64,000 bases of DNA from NCBI RefSeq assembly GCF_018449725.1, contig NZ_JAAVVC010000019.1:1-64000 (forward strand), read 5' to 3'. This DNA is from Pseudomonas sp. dw_612 (GTDB lineage Bacteria; Pseudomonadota; Gammaproteobacteria; Pseudomonadales; Pseudomonadaceae). Below are positions 8,934 to 16,431 of the stretch, piece by piece. The position numbers were made by a program, and so were the translations under genes. Positions within the stretch are counted from its first letter, which is position 1. Each line of letters begins with the position of its first letter. The notes under the pieces were generated by a model, which was given only the letters and a program-made list of their open reading frames with translations, did no database searches and was not told the origin of the DNA.

Positions 8934-9001
8934 GTAGAAGAAGAGATTTTTTAACTTCCGAATATGACCTTGAACCCGACTCAGTAAGTGCTCTCCTACC
9001 T

Positions 9002-9853
9002 ATGGCTAAATTAATCGGCATCATCGTCGTATTCGCGAGCGTGCTCGGCGGATACGTGCTCTCCCATGGCAAAATTGCCGCCCTGATTCAGCCCTTCGAG
9101 GTGATGATCATCGGTGGTGCGGCCCTTGGCGCATTCCTGCAGGCCAACCCCGGTTACATGACCATGCACGTGCTCAAGAAATCCTTGGGCATGTTCAGTT
9201 CGCGTTTCACCCACACGTTCTATCTTGAAGTGCTGGGCCTGATCTACGAGATCCTCAACAAAAGCCGCCGAGAAGGCATGATGGCCATCGAAGGTGACAT
9301 CGAAGATGCCGCCGCGAGCCCGATTTTCGCCAAGTACCCTGCGGTATTGAAAGACGAGCGCATGACCGCGTTCATCTGCGATTACCTGCGCATCATGTCC
9401 TCCGGCAACATGGCTCCCCATGAGCTGGAAGGCCTGTTCGACATGGAGCTCTACAGCCTCAAGGAAGACCTGGAACACCCGTCCCACGCAGTCAACGGCA
9501 TCGCCGACGCCATGCCGGGTTTCGGTATCGTCGCGGCGGTACTCGGTATCGTGGTGACCATGGCTTCCCTGGGTGAAGGCGACCAGAAATCCATCGGCCT
9601 GCACGTCGGTGCGGCACTGGTCGGTACTTTCTTCGGTATTCTCGCGGCCTACGGTTTCTTCGGTCCGTTGGCGCATTCCCTGGCCCACGATGCCAAGGAA
9701 GAACTGAACGTCTACGAAGCCATCAAGGCCTCGCTGGTGGCCTCGGCTTCCGGCATGCCGCCTTCGTTGGCGGTGGAGTTCGGTCGCAAGGTTCTGTACC
9801 CGGCGCACCGTCCTAGCTTTGCTGAGCTGGAACAAGCGGTTCGCGGTCGCTAA
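9002..9853 (+). CDS. motA: Flagellar motor stator protein MotA
   Basis: 283 residues from the ATG at 9002 (MAKLIGIIVVF). An upstream in-frame ATG at 8924 overlaps the FliA promoter and is rejected. MotA is the proton-channel stator subunit. Four membrane segments are visible: about 4-22, 32-50, a pair near 170-190 and 200-222. Between them is a cytoplasmic loop with the rotor-contacting charged residues (the KDERMTAF region), and PGFGIVAAVLGIVVTMASL carries the conserved prolines and glycines of TM3. It is followed after 3 bases by motB. Pseudomonads usually also have MotCD; this is the MotAB pair next to psd and rsgA, as in P. aeruginosa. Confidence 0.96.
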   Translation: MAKLIGIIVVFASVLGGYVLSHGKIAALIQPFEVMIIGGAALGAFLQANPGYMTMHVLKKSLGMFSSRFTHTFYLEVLGLIYEILNKSRREGMMAIEGDIEDAAASPIFAKYPAVLKDERMTAFICDYLRIMSSGNMAPHELEGLFDMELYSLKEDLEHPSHAVNGIADAMPGFGIVAAVLGIVVTMASLGEGDQKSIGLHVGAALVGTFFGILAAYGFFGPLAHSLAHDAKEELNVYEAIKASLVASASGMPPSLAVEFGRKVLYPAHRPSFAELEQAVRGR

Positions 9854-9856
9854 GTC

Positions 9857-10897
9857 ATGGAAAATAATCAGCCGATAATCATCAAGCGCGTCAAGCGCAT
9901 TGCTGGCGGGCATCACGGGGGCGCCTGGAAAATCGCCTTCGCTGACTTCGCGACGGCGATGATGGCGTTCTTCCTGGTGTTGTGGCTGCTGTCCACCGCC
10001 ACCCCGGAACAGAAGATCGCCATCGCCGGTTACTTCAAGGATCCGGTCGGCTTTTCCGAAAGCGGCACGCCGTACATCATCGATCTGGGCGGTACACCGA
10101 CTCTGGCGCCGGAGAATACCCTCAACCCCGAGGTGAAATCCCAGCCGCAGCCAGACAAAGTGACCATCGATACCGATCAGGTCGAAGGCATGGCCGAACA
10201 GGTCGAGAAAGAACGCCTGGAACTGCTGCTGCAGGAACTGCAGAACAAGGTCGAAGAGAACCCGCAACTGCAGAAATTCAAGGATCAGATCCTGTTCGAG
10301 ATCACGCCGAACGGTTTGCGCATCCAGATCATGGACGCGGACAACCGGCCGATGTTCGACTCGGGTTCAGCGCGTCTGAAGCCGTACTTCGAAGACATTT
10401 TGCTGGCCATGGCCGACACCATTAAAGCGGTGCCGAACAAGATCAGCATCAGCGGTCATACCGACGCCAAGCCGTACTCGGGCACCGGTGACTTCGGTAA
10501 CTGGGAATTGTCGGCCAACCGGGCCAACGCTGCTCGCCGCGCGCTCGTCGCCGGCAGCTATCCAGAGTCGCAAGTGGCGCGGGTGGTGGGTTATGCCTCG
10601 TCGGCGTTGTTTGATCGGGATAATCCGTTTAACCCGGTTAACCGGCGTATCGACATTGTTGTGCTGACCAAGAAGGCTCAAGCGGCCATCGAAGGGGCGC
10701 AAGGTGCGGAGCCGGTGCCGACACCGGGGCAGGGTGCTCCGGGTGAAGCACCGCCAGCACCGGCCGACCCGAATGCCTTGCCTGCGGACAAGCAACCGGT
10801 GCCGGCTCATGAGCTGCGTGAACGGTTGAATCTGTTTGAGGATGCGGCGCCGAAGCCGGGTGATCCGGTTAAACCAGCGGAACCGCCGAAGAAGTGA
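9857..10897 (+). CDS. motB: Flagellar motor stator protein MotB
   Basis: 346 residues. Short basic N-terminus, one membrane helix at about 33-55 containing the proton-binding Asp in FADFATAMMAFFLVLWLL, a plug/linker region, then an OmpA-like peptidoglycan-binding domain at about 155-270 (ISGHTDAKPYSG, ELSANRANAARRAL, NRRIDIVVL). A Pro/Ala-rich tail of about 75 residues follows, longer than in enteric MotB. It assembles with MotA as an ion-driven stator anchored to the wall. A strong terminator follows the stop. Confidence 0.96.
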   Translation: MENNQPIIIKRVKRIAGGHHGGAWKIAFADFATAMMAFFLVLWLLSTATPEQKIAIAGYFKDPVGFSESGTPYIIDLGGTPTLAPENTLNPEVKSQPQPDKVTIDTDQVEGMAEQVEKERLELLLQELQNKVEENPQLQKFKDQILFEITPNGLRIQIMDADNRPMFDSGSARLKPYFEDILLAMADTIKAVPNKISISGHTDAKPYSGTGDFGNWELSANRANAARRALVAGSYPESQVARVVGYASSALFDRDNPFNPVNRRIDIVVLTKKAQAAIEGAQGAEPVPTPGQGAPGEAPPAPADPNALPADKQPVPAHELRERLNLFEDAAPKPGDPVKPAEPPKK

Positions 10898-10910
10898 CCC
10901 GTAACAATCA

Positions 10911-10935
10911 AGCCGACAGAGATGTCGGCTTTTTT
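10911..10935 (+). terminator. Rho-independent terminator of motAB
   Basis: AGCCGACA, loop gaga, TGTCGGCT, then five T, 13 bases after the motB stop. Confidence 0.9.
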
Positions 10936-10985
10936 GTGCCTGCACTGGTTTGGAAGTCACTGCATTTGTAACGTGGGCACGGTCC

Positions 10986-11170
10986 CTGTGGGAGCTGGCT
11001 TGCCTGCGAAGGCGGCCTTCGAGTCGACCCGTCTTTTGCAGATGTACATCGATCAACTGTAGGAGCGAGGCTTGCCCGCGAAGACGGCTTGGTGGCCGCC
11101 CGTCTTTTACTGATATACATCGATCACTTGTGGGGGCGAGCCTGCTCGCGATGGCGGCCTTCGAGTCGAT
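10986..11170. repeat. Three tandem REP units, period about 70 bp
   Basis: Starts near 10986, 11057 and 11127 share the pattern ctgtgggagc/gcttgcctgcgaaggcggcc, then a spacer ending gatgtacatcgatca. No credible gene lies anywhere between 10898 and 12301; the open frames there fall inside repeated sequence on both strands. Confidence 0.85.
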
Positions 11171-11184
11171 CTATTGTTGGATGG

Positions 11185-11481
11185 TGTACATATCCATTCC
11201 TGCGGTAACGGCCACCTATGGTTTCGCTCTTACAGCGAGTCACTTTGGAAAAGCCCCAAAGTAACCAAAGGGCTCTTGCCCCTGTCGTTCGGTGCCTCGC
11301 TGTGGCTCGGCATGCCCTCGTTCCGGTCCTGCTCCGTGGGCCCGCCGCCATCGGCCATCCATGGCCGGGGGCGGCTAACCCGGCATCCATGCCGGGTTGC
11401 CCACTGCGCAGAACCTCCACTCGGCCTCTCGAGGGGGCGTACACCGCAACAGCACCGCGAGGCGGCCTGATAGCCGACCTG
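11185..11481. repeat. 297-bp repeated element, copy 1
   Basis: Begins tgtacatatccatt and ends tagccgacctg. It is about 97% identical, without indels, to 11650-11946. It contains a perfect 10-bp hairpin AACCCGGCAT-cc-ATGCCGGGTT and a ggccatccatggcc palindrome. Several frames are open on both strands in both copies, but none has a ribosome site, so I do not call a gene. Confidence 0.9.
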
Positions 11482-11517
11482 GCTAGGGCGCGCAAATTTT
11501 CAGCGTGGGTGCGATCC

Positions 11518-11625
11518 CTGTAGGAGCGAGGCTTGCCCGCGAAGGCGGCCTGGTAGCCGACCTGTCTCTGGCAGATGTACACCGATCAAATTGTGGGAGC
11601 GAGCCTGCTCGCGAAGGCGTTGTGT
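11518..11625. repeat. Two REP units between the 297-bp copies
   Basis: ctgtaggagcgaggcttgcc at 11518 and ttgtgggagcgagcctgctc at about 11590 continue the REP series interrupted by the 297-bp element. Confidence 0.8.
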
Positions 11626-11649
11626 CAGGCACCGGGGGATTTGGGGCTG

Positions 11650-11946
11650 TGTACATATCCATTTCTGCGGTAACGGCTGCGTATGGTTTCGCTCTTACAG
11701 CGAGTCACTTTGGAAAAGCCCCAAAGTAACCAAAGGGCTCTTGCCCCTGTCGTTCGGTGCCTCGCTGTGGCTCGGCATGCCCTCGCTCCGGTCCTGCTCC
11801 GTGGGCCCGCCGCCATCGGCCATCCATGGCCGGGGGCGGCTAACCCGGCATCCATGCCGGGTTGCCCACTACGCAGAACCTCCACTCGGCCTCTCGAGGG
11901 GGCGTGCACCGCAACAGCGCCGCGAGGCGGCCTGATAGCCGACCTG
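11650..11946. repeat. 297-bp repeated element, copy 2
   Basis: Direct copy of 11185-11481, offset 465 bp, same length, about nine substitutions. Same internal hairpin. Followed by 180 bases in which only the promoter of the next transcript is apparent. Confidence 0.9.
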
Positions 11947-12128
11947 ATTGTTTTGGGTGTGTGTTTTCCTGTTGGAAGCGGTTTGCTGGTGAGATTAGAG
12001 GTTGTAGGAACGGTCTGAAATTTCGTGTAGGGGTTCTAAGTCGTACAGCCTTCTGCCTATAGTTTCGCCATCGCCGACACTCGGTGATCGACTTTAGCCG
12101 GTCGTATCAGATGATGCACGAGCGCCCG

Positions 12129-12134
12129 TATAAT
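12129..12134 (+). promoter_or_regulatory. Probable -10 box of the structured-leader transcript
   Basis: A consensus TATAAT lies about 36 bases before the RNA structure at 12170. No good -35 is visible at 16-18 bp. Confidence 0.5.
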
Positions 12135-12169
12135 CGCGGCGCTTTTTGCTGCCTGACATCTATGTCTAT

Positions 12170-12241
12170 GGTGGCTGTGCGTGGGACACCTTCGGGTGTG
12201 CCGGTTCATCTGACCGGTTGGCTAACCCGCGCACAGCTACC
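12170..12241 (+). ncRNA. Three-way-junction RNA leader, resembling C4 antisense RNA
   Basis: A closing stem of 16 pairs (12170-12185 with 12226-12241, including G-U wobbles) encloses two hairpins: ACACC-ttcg-GGTGT (12186-12199, a UUCG tetraloop) and CCGGT-N7-ACCGG (12201-12217). The layout recalls the C4 antisense RNA class first known from phages P1/P4/P7, which acts on its own transcript. Downstream, CCACCC (12240-12245) can instead pair with GGGTGG (12266-12271), sharing two bases with the closing stem. That suggests alternative folds ahead of the gene at 12302. The structure is seen; the family name is recollection. Confidence 0.65.
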
Positions 12242-12301
12242 ACCCTCATTCGCTTAGCCTCGAAAGGGTGGGAGTTTCACTTATCAGATGAGATTCAAGC
12301 C

Positions 12302-12571
12302 ATGTCCCAATACCACCCGCTCCAAGGCAATTTCAGCGTCGGCCCGACGCTGTACATCGACACCGAAGCCAAAGTTTCCGACCTGCTCGAAACCGCCACC
12401 CACCGAATCAAAGCCGCGCGCAATCTGCTCAACAGCGTCACCTGCCTGTGCGTCAAAGACGCCGAAGGTCACGATCTGGAGCATTTCGCCAATGCTGCGC
12501 ATATGTTGATTCAGGATGGCTGTGACGCCTTGGATGCGTTGGGTTGGAAGTTGGAAAAAGCAGCACTCTGA
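12302..12571 (+). CDS. Small DUF3077-like protein
   Basis: 89 residues from the ATG at 12302 (MSQYHPLQGNFSVGP). The in-frame ATG at 12146 would run through the RNA structure and is rejected. Features are an FSVGP motif near the N-terminus, then two predicted helices (VSDLLETATHRIKAARNLL and HFANAAHMLIQDGCDAL). This matches the short DUF3077/DUF6124-type proteins that pseudomonads carry in many copies, function unknown. The ribosome site is weak, which fits control by the structured leader. It has its own promoter and terminator. Family assignment is by pattern memory. Confidence 0.7.
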   Translation: MSQYHPLQGNFSVGPTLYIDTEAKVSDLLETATHRIKAARNLLNSVTCLCVKDAEGHDLEHFANAAHMLIQDGCDALDALGWKLEKAAL

Positions 12572-12578
12572 AAACCAG

Positions 12579-12603
12579 AAAGCCGCGAAATGATCGCGGC
12601 TTT
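12579..12603 (+). terminator. Rho-independent terminator of the DUF3077-like gene
   Basis: AAAGCCGCGA-N5-TCGCGGCTTT followed by cttg, 8 bases after the stop. Confidence 0.8.
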
Positions 12604-12621
12604 CTTGTGTGGCACTTGCCC

Positions 12622-12715
12622 CCTGTGGGAGCGGGCTTGCTCGCGAAGGCGGCAGGTCAGTCAACAGTGATGTTGAAGCTGATGGCCCTTTCGCGAGCAA
12701 GCCCGCTCCCACAGG
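12622..12715. repeat. REPIN-type palindrome, tgtgggagcgggcttgctcgcgaa family
   Basis: Inverted arms cctgtgggagcgggcttgct and its complement flank a divergent centre. Same family at 42321, 52161, 54400 and 59462. Confidence 0.9.
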
Positions 12716-12727
12716 TTTTGTGGCGGG

Positions 12728-13759
12728 CTAGTAACTAGTCTCCGGCAAACTCGCAATAATCGACCGATAGCTATTCATCCGCTGCTGCTGCACACGCCCA
12801 TCTTCCAGCGCCTTGAGCAGCGCACAACCCGGTTCACGATCATGCTTGCAGTCGCGAAAACGGCAAGTACCAATCAAATCATTGAATTCGATAAAGCCAG
12901 CTTCAACATCAGCACGGCTGACGTGGCCGAGGCCGAATTCGCGGATGCCTGGGGAGTCGATCAGTTCACCGCCGCCCGGGAAGTGGAACAACCGCGCGGT
13001 GGTCGTGGTGTGCGTGCCTTGGCCGGAGAGTTCGGACAGCGGGCCGACGCGGGTTTCGACTTCCGGCAGCAGGCTGTTGACCAGCGAGGATTTGCCGACG
13101 CCGGACTGGCCGACGAATACACTGATCCGTCCGTCCAGTTGTTCCTGCAATTGCTCCATGCCGTTGCCGTGGTGCGCCGACACTTCGAGCACCGGGTAGC
13201 CCAGCGTGCGGTACACCGCCAGCAAGGCGTTCAGCGCCGGGGCGTTTTGCTCGTCGATCAGGTCGAATTTGTTGAGCAGCAGCAGCGGACGAATCCCGGC
13301 GTGCTCAGCAGCGACCAGATAACGGTCGATCAGGTTGGCGTGTGGCTCGGGCAGCGGGGCGAAGACGATGACGATCATGTCGACGTTGGCCGCTACGGGT
13401 TTGAGCTGGCCACGGCTGTCCGGGCGGCAGAGTTCGGTTTTGCGCGGCAGTTGCGCCACGATCACACCGATGCCCTGGTTGCCGGCACGCCAGACGACCT
13501 GATCGCCGGTCACCAGCGCAGGCAAGTTGGCGCGCAAGTGACAGCGGAACACCTGGCCAGCCAAATCGCCATCCAGCGCTTCGACTTCGACCTGCACACC
13601 GAAGTGCGCGATCACCAGGCCGGTCTGTTCCGGGCCCAGGTCGCCGCCCTCAAGTGCCTCGACGGCCGAGGACTCGCGTTTGGCGGCGCGGGCAGCGCGT
13701 TCGCCCTGAATCTTTTCGATGCGCCAGTTTTGACGACGATTGAGTTGGCGTTTGGCCAT
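12728..13759 (-). CDS. rsgA: Ribosome small-subunit-dependent GTPase RsgA (YjeQ)
   Basis: 343 residues. It assists late 30S maturation. There is an OB-fold region at about 60-130, then a circularly permuted GTPase with the G-motif order G4-G5-G1-G2-G3: NKFDLID before GQSGVGKSSLVNSLLP (P-loop), then DSPG as G3. The C-terminal zinc knuckle has the CRFRDCKHDREPGC spacing of Cys and His ligands. Start is the ATG at 13759 (MAKRQLNRRQNWR, the conserved basic N-terminus). Divergent from orn with a 107-bp gap, the standard Pseudomonas arrangement. Confidence 0.97.
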   Translation of the reverse strand: MAKRQLNRRQNWRIEKIQGERAARAAKRESSAVEALEGGDLGPEQTGLVIAHFGVQVEVEALDGDLAGQVFRCHLRANLPALVTGDQVVWRAGNQGIGVIVAQLPRKTELCRPDSRGQLKPVAANVDMIVIVFAPLPEPHANLIDRYLVAAEHAGIRPLLLLNKFDLIDEQNAPALNALLAVYRTLGYPVLEVSAHHGNGMEQLQEQLDGRISVFVGQSGVGKSSLVNSLLPEVETRVGPLSELSGQGTHTTTTARLFHFPGGGELIDSPGIREFGLGHVSRADVEAGFIEFNDLIGTCRFRDCKHDREPGCALLKALEDGRVQQQRMNSYRSIIASLPETSY

Positions 13760-13866
13760 GGGTGTTCCGTATCAAGAATGCAGCGATTAGGTAAAACGGC
13801 CGCGAGTTTAGCACGCCCGGCCACTTGCCTAGGCTAAACTGCGCAGCATTGCCTAGGAGCCGACAC

Positions 13867-14409
13867 ATGCAAAACCCGCAGAATCTGATCTGGATCGACC
13901 TGGAAATGACCGGTCTGAACCCTGATACCGACGTCATCATCGAGATGGCGACCATTGTCACCGACAGTGATCTGAACACGTTGGCCGAAGGCCCGGTGAT
14001 CGCGATCCACCACAGCGACGCGATCCTCGCCGGCATGGACGAGTGGAACACCCGTCAACACGGTGGTTCGGGCCTGACCCAACGGGTGCGCGACAGCCGC
14101 ATCAGCATGGCCGAAGCCGAAGCCGAAACCATCGCCTTCCTGGAAAAATGGGTGCCGAAGGGCAAGTCGCCGATCTGTGGCAACAGCATCTGCCAGGACC
14201 GTCGCTTCCTTTATACGCACATGAAAGCCCTGGAAAGCTATTTCCACTACCGCAACCTCGACGTGTCGACGCTCAAAGAGTTGGCCGCACGCTGGGCGCC
14301 GGACGTGCGCGACAGCTTCCAGAAGGGCAGCACACACCTGGCGCTGGACGATATCCGCGAATCGATCGCCGAGTTGCAGCACTACCGCAAGCATTTCATC
14401 AAGTTCTGA
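13867..14409 (+). CDS. orn: Oligoribonuclease
   Basis: 180 residues from the ATG at 13867 with AGGAG upstream; the reading from 13825 is rejected. A DEDDh 3'-5' exonuclease that degrades 2-5 nt RNAs and, in Pseudomonas, pGpG from c-di-GMP turnover. Visible motifs: IDLEMTGL (Asp and Glu of ExoI), a central CQDRRFL region, and HLALDDIRESI near the C-terminus carrying the last acidic residue and its His. Length is exactly that of the family. Confidence 0.98.
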   Translation: MQNPQNLIWIDLEMTGLNPDTDVIIEMATIVTDSDLNTLAEGPVIAIHHSDAILAGMDEWNTRQHGGSGLTQRVRDSRISMAEAEAETIAFLEKWVPKGKSPICGNSICQDRRFLYTHMKALESYFHYRNLDVSTLKELAARWAPDVRDSFQKGSTHLALDDIRESIAELQHYRKHFIKF

Positions 14410-14425
14410 TCTGGCAGTCCGGCCC

Positions 14426-14521
14426 TGTAGGAGCTGTCGAGTGAAACGAGGCTGCGATCTTTTGATCTTGAAAAATCAACGTCAAAAGATCGCAGCCTCG
14501 TTTCACTCGACAGCTCCTACA
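14426..14521. repeat. REP-type palindrome, tgtaggagctgtcgagtg variant
   Basis: Long inverted arms (tgtaggagctgtcgagtgaa and complement, extending through gaggctgcgatcttttga) around a short AT-rich loop, 16 bases after orn. Confidence 0.9.
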
Positions 14522-14601
14522 AGGGCTCGCGTTACGGCTGCCCTCTTTTGGTGCCGCCCCGAAATGGCTAGACTGCGCGCCCTCCTGCCAGGACCGCCAC
14601 C

Positions 14602-15213
14602 ATGTTGCTGATGCTCTACCTGATCGCCATCACCGCCGAAGCCATGACCGGTGCCTTGTCTGCCGGCCGTCGCGGCATGGACTGGTTTGGCGTGGTGCTG
14701 ATCGCCTGCGTCACGGCGCTGGGCGGCGGTTCGGTGCGCGACGTGTTGCTCGGCCACTACCCGCTGACCTGGGTCAAACACCCGGAATACCTGATCCTGA
14801 CCTCCGTCGCGGCGATGTTCACAGTGTTCGCCGCGCGCTGGATGCGTCACTTGCGCTCGCTGTTCCTGGTGCTCGACGCCGTTGGCCTGGTGGCGTTCAC
14901 CCTGATCGGCTGCATGACTGCGCTGGAAATGGGCCACGGCATGTTGGTGGCGTCGGTCAGTGGCGTGATCACTGGTGTTTTCGGCGGCATCCTGCGGGAT
15001 ATTTTCTGCAACGACATCCCGCTGATCTTCCGCCGCGAACTCTACGCCAGCGTCTCGTTTGCGGCGGCGTGGTGCTACATGCTCTGCATTTATCTGCAAT
15101 TACCGGGGGAGCAGGCGATCTTGATCACCTTGTTTGGCGGGTTTTTGCTGCGGTTGCTGGCGATTCGGTTTCATTGGGAAATGCCGAAGTTTGTCTACAA
15201 CGACGAAGCCTGA
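14602..15213 (+). CDS. TRIC/YicG-family membrane protein (UPF0126)
   Basis: 203 residues, about seven hydrophobic segments. It has two repeats of the glycine-rich family signature: GGGSVRDVLLG near 47-57 and GGILRDIFCNDIP near 133-145. Prokaryotic homologues of trimeric intracellular cation channels share this fold, so a monovalent cation channel at the inner membrane is likely, though the physiological role in Pseudomonas is not established. AGGA lies about 9 bases before the ATG. It stands alone between two REP palindromes. Confidence 0.88.
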   Translation: MLLMLYLIAITAEAMTGALSAGRRGMDWFGVVLIACVTALGGGSVRDVLLGHYPLTWVKHPEYLILTSVAAMFTVFAARWMRHLRSLFLVLDAVGLVAFTLIGCMTALEMGHGMLVASVSGVITGVFGGILRDIFCNDIPLIFRRELYASVSFAAAWCYMLCIYLQLPGEQAILITLFGGFLLRLLAIRFHWEMPKFVYNDEA

Positions 15214-15220
15214 GTCTCCC

Positions 15221-15307
15221 TGTAGGAGCTGCCGAGTGAAACGAGGCTGCGATCTTTTGATCTTAAAAAATCAAGGTCAAAAGATCGCAGCCTTCGGCAG
15301 CTCCTAC
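15221..15307. repeat. REP-type palindrome with mismatched arms
   Basis: The left arm has the ctgccgagtgaaacgaggct form and the right arm the agccttcggcagctcc form, so two sub-types are joined. The right end overlaps the last four bases of queG, and its stop codon (15304-15306) lies inside the palindrome. Confidence 0.85.
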
Positions 15308-16368
15308 GCTAGACCGTGTTGCTTTAACGCCCATTCGACATGTTCGCGGACCAACTCCGACGGGTATTCCCTGCGCGCCTTCAACGCTTCCAACACCGGA
15401 ATGCTCGACGGCGCATTACCCAGACCCACCGCGAGATTTCTCAACCAGCGCTCATACCCCGCCCGGCGTAACGGCGAACCCTCGGTACTGCTGAGAAACT
15501 TGTCCTCATCCCACATGAACAACTCGGCCAACTCAGCATTGTCCAGATTGTGCCGTGGCTTGAAGTCGCTTTCCCCGGACGGACGGGCGAAGCGGTTCCA
15601 CGGGCAGACAATCTGGCAATCGTCGCAGCCGAACACCCGGTTGCCGATCAACGGTCGTAACTCTTCGGGAATCGCGCTTTTCAGTTCGATGGTCAGGTAG
15701 GAAATGCAGCGCCGGGCGTCCAGCACGTAAGGGCCGACGAAGGCATTGGTCGGGCAGATGTCCAGGCAGGCGGTGCAACGACCGCAGTGTTCGGTGCTGT
15801 GGGGCGGGTCTTCCGGCAGCGGCAGGTCGACAAACAGTTCACTGAGGAAGAAGTAACTGCCGGCCTTGCGATTCAAGACCAGGGTGTTTTTGCCGATCCA
15901 TCCAAGACCGGCCTTTTCGGCGATGGCTTTTTCCAGCACCGGGGCGCTGTCGACAAAAGCACGGAAACCGAAGGGTCCGATCTCGGCCTGGATTTTATCG
16001 GCCAGTTGTTGCACACGTTTACGGATCAATTTGTGGTAATCGCGGCCCAAGGCATAGCGGGACACGTAGGCTTTTTCCGGTTGAGCGAGTAATTGCGCCA
16101 TTTGCGTGTCGCCGGGCAGGTAGTCCATGCGCAGGGACACTACACGCAAAGTGCCGGGCACCAGTTCTTCCGGGTGCGAGCGTTTGCTGCCGTGGGCGCC
16201 CATGTAATCCATTTCGCCGTGGTAGCCGGCGGCGAGCCAGCGCTCCAGGTGCTGCTCATGCTCGGCGAGGTCCAGGCCGCTGATGCCGACTTGCTGAAAG
16301 CCCAGCTCGCGGCCCCAGTCCTTGATGGATTGGGCGAGGGCGGGCAGGTCTGTGGTAATAGCGGGCAT
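15304..16368 (-). CDS. queG: Epoxyqueuosine reductase QueG
   Basis: 354 residues from the ATG at 16368 (MPAITTDLPALAQSIK). An upstream in-frame ATG at 16440 overlaps the divergent gene and is less likely. It reduces epoxyqueuosine to queuosine at tRNA position 34 using cobalamin and iron-sulfur clusters. The N-terminal DUF1730 region contains the DYLPGD area. Two 4Fe-4S motifs are visible: CGRCTACLDICPTNAF and CDDCQIVCPWN. A HEAT-like C-terminus follows. It diverges from nnr with about 63 bp between the starts. Confidence 0.96.
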   Translation of the reverse strand: MPAITTDLPALAQSIKDWGRELGFQQVGISGLDLAEHEQHLERWLAAGYHGEMDYMGAHGSKRSHPEELVPGTLRVVSLRMDYLPGDTQMAQLLAQPEKAYVSRYALGRDYHKLIRKRVQQLADKIQAEIGPFGFRAFVDSAPVLEKAIAEKAGLGWIGKNTLVLNRKAGSYFFLSELFVDLPLPEDPPHSTEHCGRCTACLDICPTNAFVGPYVLDARRCISYLTIELKSAIPEELRPLIGNRVFGCDDCQIVCPWNRFARPSGESDFKPRHNLDNAELAELFMWDEDKFLSSTEGSPLRRAGYERWLRNLAVGLGNAPSSIPVLEALKARREYPSELVREHVEWALKQHGLA

Positions 16369-16397
16369 GAGACGAGAGAAACCGGAGCTGAGGTGCG

Positions 16398-16403
16398 TAT
16401 AAT
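16398..16403 (+). promoter_or_regulatory. Probable -10 box of the nnr-tsaE-amiB-mutL-miaA operon
   Basis: Consensus TATAAT 28 bases before the ATG at 16432, in the short divergent region with queG. The -35 region is unclear. Confidence 0.45.
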
Positions 16404-16431
16404 TCTGCCAGACATCGGAGCCCGAAGACGC

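Noticed and set aside
11174..12018. Overlapping small open frames (about 60-115 residues) on both strands
   Set aside because: They lie inside the two 297-bp repeats, several frames are open at once and none has a ribosome site; treated as repeat-derived.
12146..12301. N-terminal extension of the DUF3077-like protein
   Set aside because: It would translate the three-way-junction RNA; the ATG at 12302 gives the family-like start.
12129..12571. Prophage remnant suggested by the C4-like RNA
   Set aside because: No phage structural, integrase or replication gene is nearby; the leader plus DUF3077-type gene recurs in Pseudomonas chromosomes outside phages.
16093..16431. Extended start of nnrD over queG
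   Set aside because: The extension runs antisense through queG and the TATAAT box; the family N-terminus begins at 16432.
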